From positions 12,252,829 to 12,316,828 of the forward strand of contig OY365813.1 in the NCBI GenBank assembly GCA_959347315.1: a stretch of 64,000 nt of DNA. The letters run 5' to 3'. The translations under genes were made by a program, and so were the position numbers. Below, piece by piece: positions 62,935 to 64,000 of this stretch (within the stretch, counting starts at the first letter, position 1; every line of letters begins with the position of its first letter). Source of the DNA: Bimastos eiseni (Eukaryota; Annelida; Clitellata; Crassiclitellata; Lumbricidae). The notes under the pieces are model-generated. The model did no database searches and was not told the origin of the DNA. It was given only the letters and a program-made list of their open reading frames with translations.

Positions 62935-63200
62935 ATCAGTCTCTATGTATGTATGTATGTATGTATGTATGTAGCATATCTGTCTGTGCCTGTATCTCAT
63001 TATATCTATGTATGTATGCGTCTTTGTCTGTCTGCCTAATTATATGCATGTCTGTCTGTTCACCTGCCTATCTGTCTGCCTGCATATCTGTCTAACTATC
63101 TGTATGTATGCATGTATGCCTGCATCTCTATCTACCTGTGTGTCGGTATGTCTGTCTGTCTGTCTCCGTCTGTCTATCGTGCCTAAGTGCCTGTCTATCA
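62935..63200. repeat. (TATG)n and (TCTG)n simple repeats
   Basis: A pure GTAT/TATG run at about 62944-62975 is followed by mixed TCTG/TATG tracts to about 63180. Open frames here are repeat by-products. Confidence 0.8.
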
Positions 63201-63240
63201 TCGATCTTTATATTCTCTGTCTGTATCATTCTTTTTAATG

Positions 63241-64000
63241 TCACTTTTCTCTTTCCGTCTGTCTCTGACATAATATATCGCTTGCTTGTTACTAATCTAT
63301 CACTTTTCACTCTATTTCGCTGATGTCTTGTCCTCTCCCTCGCTTTGTTGACTTTCTAATTCAATTTTACATTTATACCCAGTTTTCTTTTATTCGCCCA
63401 ATTTTTGCTCGATAGGCTCTGCGTCCTAGCTGTGTATTTCTGCTCTTTTTACATATTCTCAAGTCCCTGAGTTGCGACTCTTCACGTTTCGTACCAACGG
63501 GAATGTTTGTCTTGCGTTTCCATCCAAAAGTAAAAGCAAATGATTCACATTTTTAATATTGGAAGTCATAATGGTAAACCAAACTGGCGACGAAATCTTA
63601 CTGCATGGGAGCTTAAGTGAATGGACTGCAGAGACCTTTGTCAACACCTCCACGTGGTGGTTTCTGGGCGTGCAATCAACCAGTTGGCTGATTGCATGGC
63701 AAAGATGACAACATCAAAATGCAAAATGCATTTTGTCATTTTGTCACTTTATTTAAAACCTTCACTCAATTAAACAAGTTATACATAATTAGCATTAATT
63801 GTTGCCACAATTTAACATTAATTATGATCATTGCATTCTTACTTTTTAGATTGTTCACTTTTTACGCTTTTTTGTCATTTTTGGGGTTGTGGTACGTGAG
63901 GCAGACATTCTATAACACACAGGCAGGAATCAATTACTCCGTCAAAGCGCTTTAGGCCACAAAGAGTCGTTGCACGTCGGCATTATGAACTAATGGTTGC
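63241..64000. other. no gene seen
   Basis: AT-rich DNA. A 14-base palindrome CAAAATGCATTTTG lies near 63721. Small open frames on both strands carry no motif. Confidence 0.5.

Overview
This window is nuclear DNA from an intron-rich metazoan. Real coding sequence is split into short exons with GT-AG junctions and conserved intron phases, and most of the window is AT-rich non-coding DNA holding microsatellites, decayed LINEs, tRNA-type SINEs and hAT elements. The gene families (Ig/FN3 receptors with tyrosine-motif tails, a divergent HECT ligase) and the repeat style suggest a marine invertebrate, possibly an echinoderm or another invertebrate deuterostome. That placement is inference. No prokaryotic or organellar features are present.

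Three multi-exon genes were assembled by hand from splice sites and phase. (1) A plus-strand HECT-type E3 ubiquitin ligase, 17174-30853, 8 exons, 1,223 codons. It has a long unrecognised N-terminal region, largely one 2.3-kb exon, and a complete C-terminal HECT domain with its catalytic cysteine. Its first intron carries an uninterrupted (GAT)n tract of about 1.68 kb. (2) A minus-strand type I receptor, 'receptor B', 31859-39900, 9 exons, 864 residues: signal peptide, five Ig-like exons (V-C-V-C-I pattern), an FN3 plus membrane-proximal module, a transmembrane segment and a tail with an ITIM-type ITYECL motif and a second YxxL. (3) A paralogue, 'receptor A', 43061-49781, also minus strand, 8 exons, 642 residues, with three Ig-like exons, the same membrane-proximal module and a proline-rich tail with YMPL. 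The two receptors are tandem duplicates, and relic exon fragments lie in and between them. The HECT gene and receptor B are convergent.

Layout: 1-6240 has no convincing gene but several repeat families and a 26-bp minisatellite. 6245-6860 is a decayed copy of the HECT promoter and exon 1, interrupted by a LINE tail. 8285-9170 is a possible gag relic. 10590-12076 is a 5'-truncated non-LTR retrotransposon. 12765-14650 holds a tandem array of exon-like units. 14981-15432 is a rearranged pseudogene of HECT exon 4. 17-31 kb is the HECT gene and 31.9-49.8 kb the receptor pair. 54.66-56.83 kb is a broken hAT transposase, 57.6-58.2 kb a LINE 3' end, and 61.3-61.9 kb has two weak candidate exons.

The strongest biological theme is the tandem pair of receptors. 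They combine V-like domains lacking the usual disulfide, a shared CC-rich membrane-proximal module and tyrosine-motif tails. This combination is seen in immune or allorecognition receptors, but that function is inference only.
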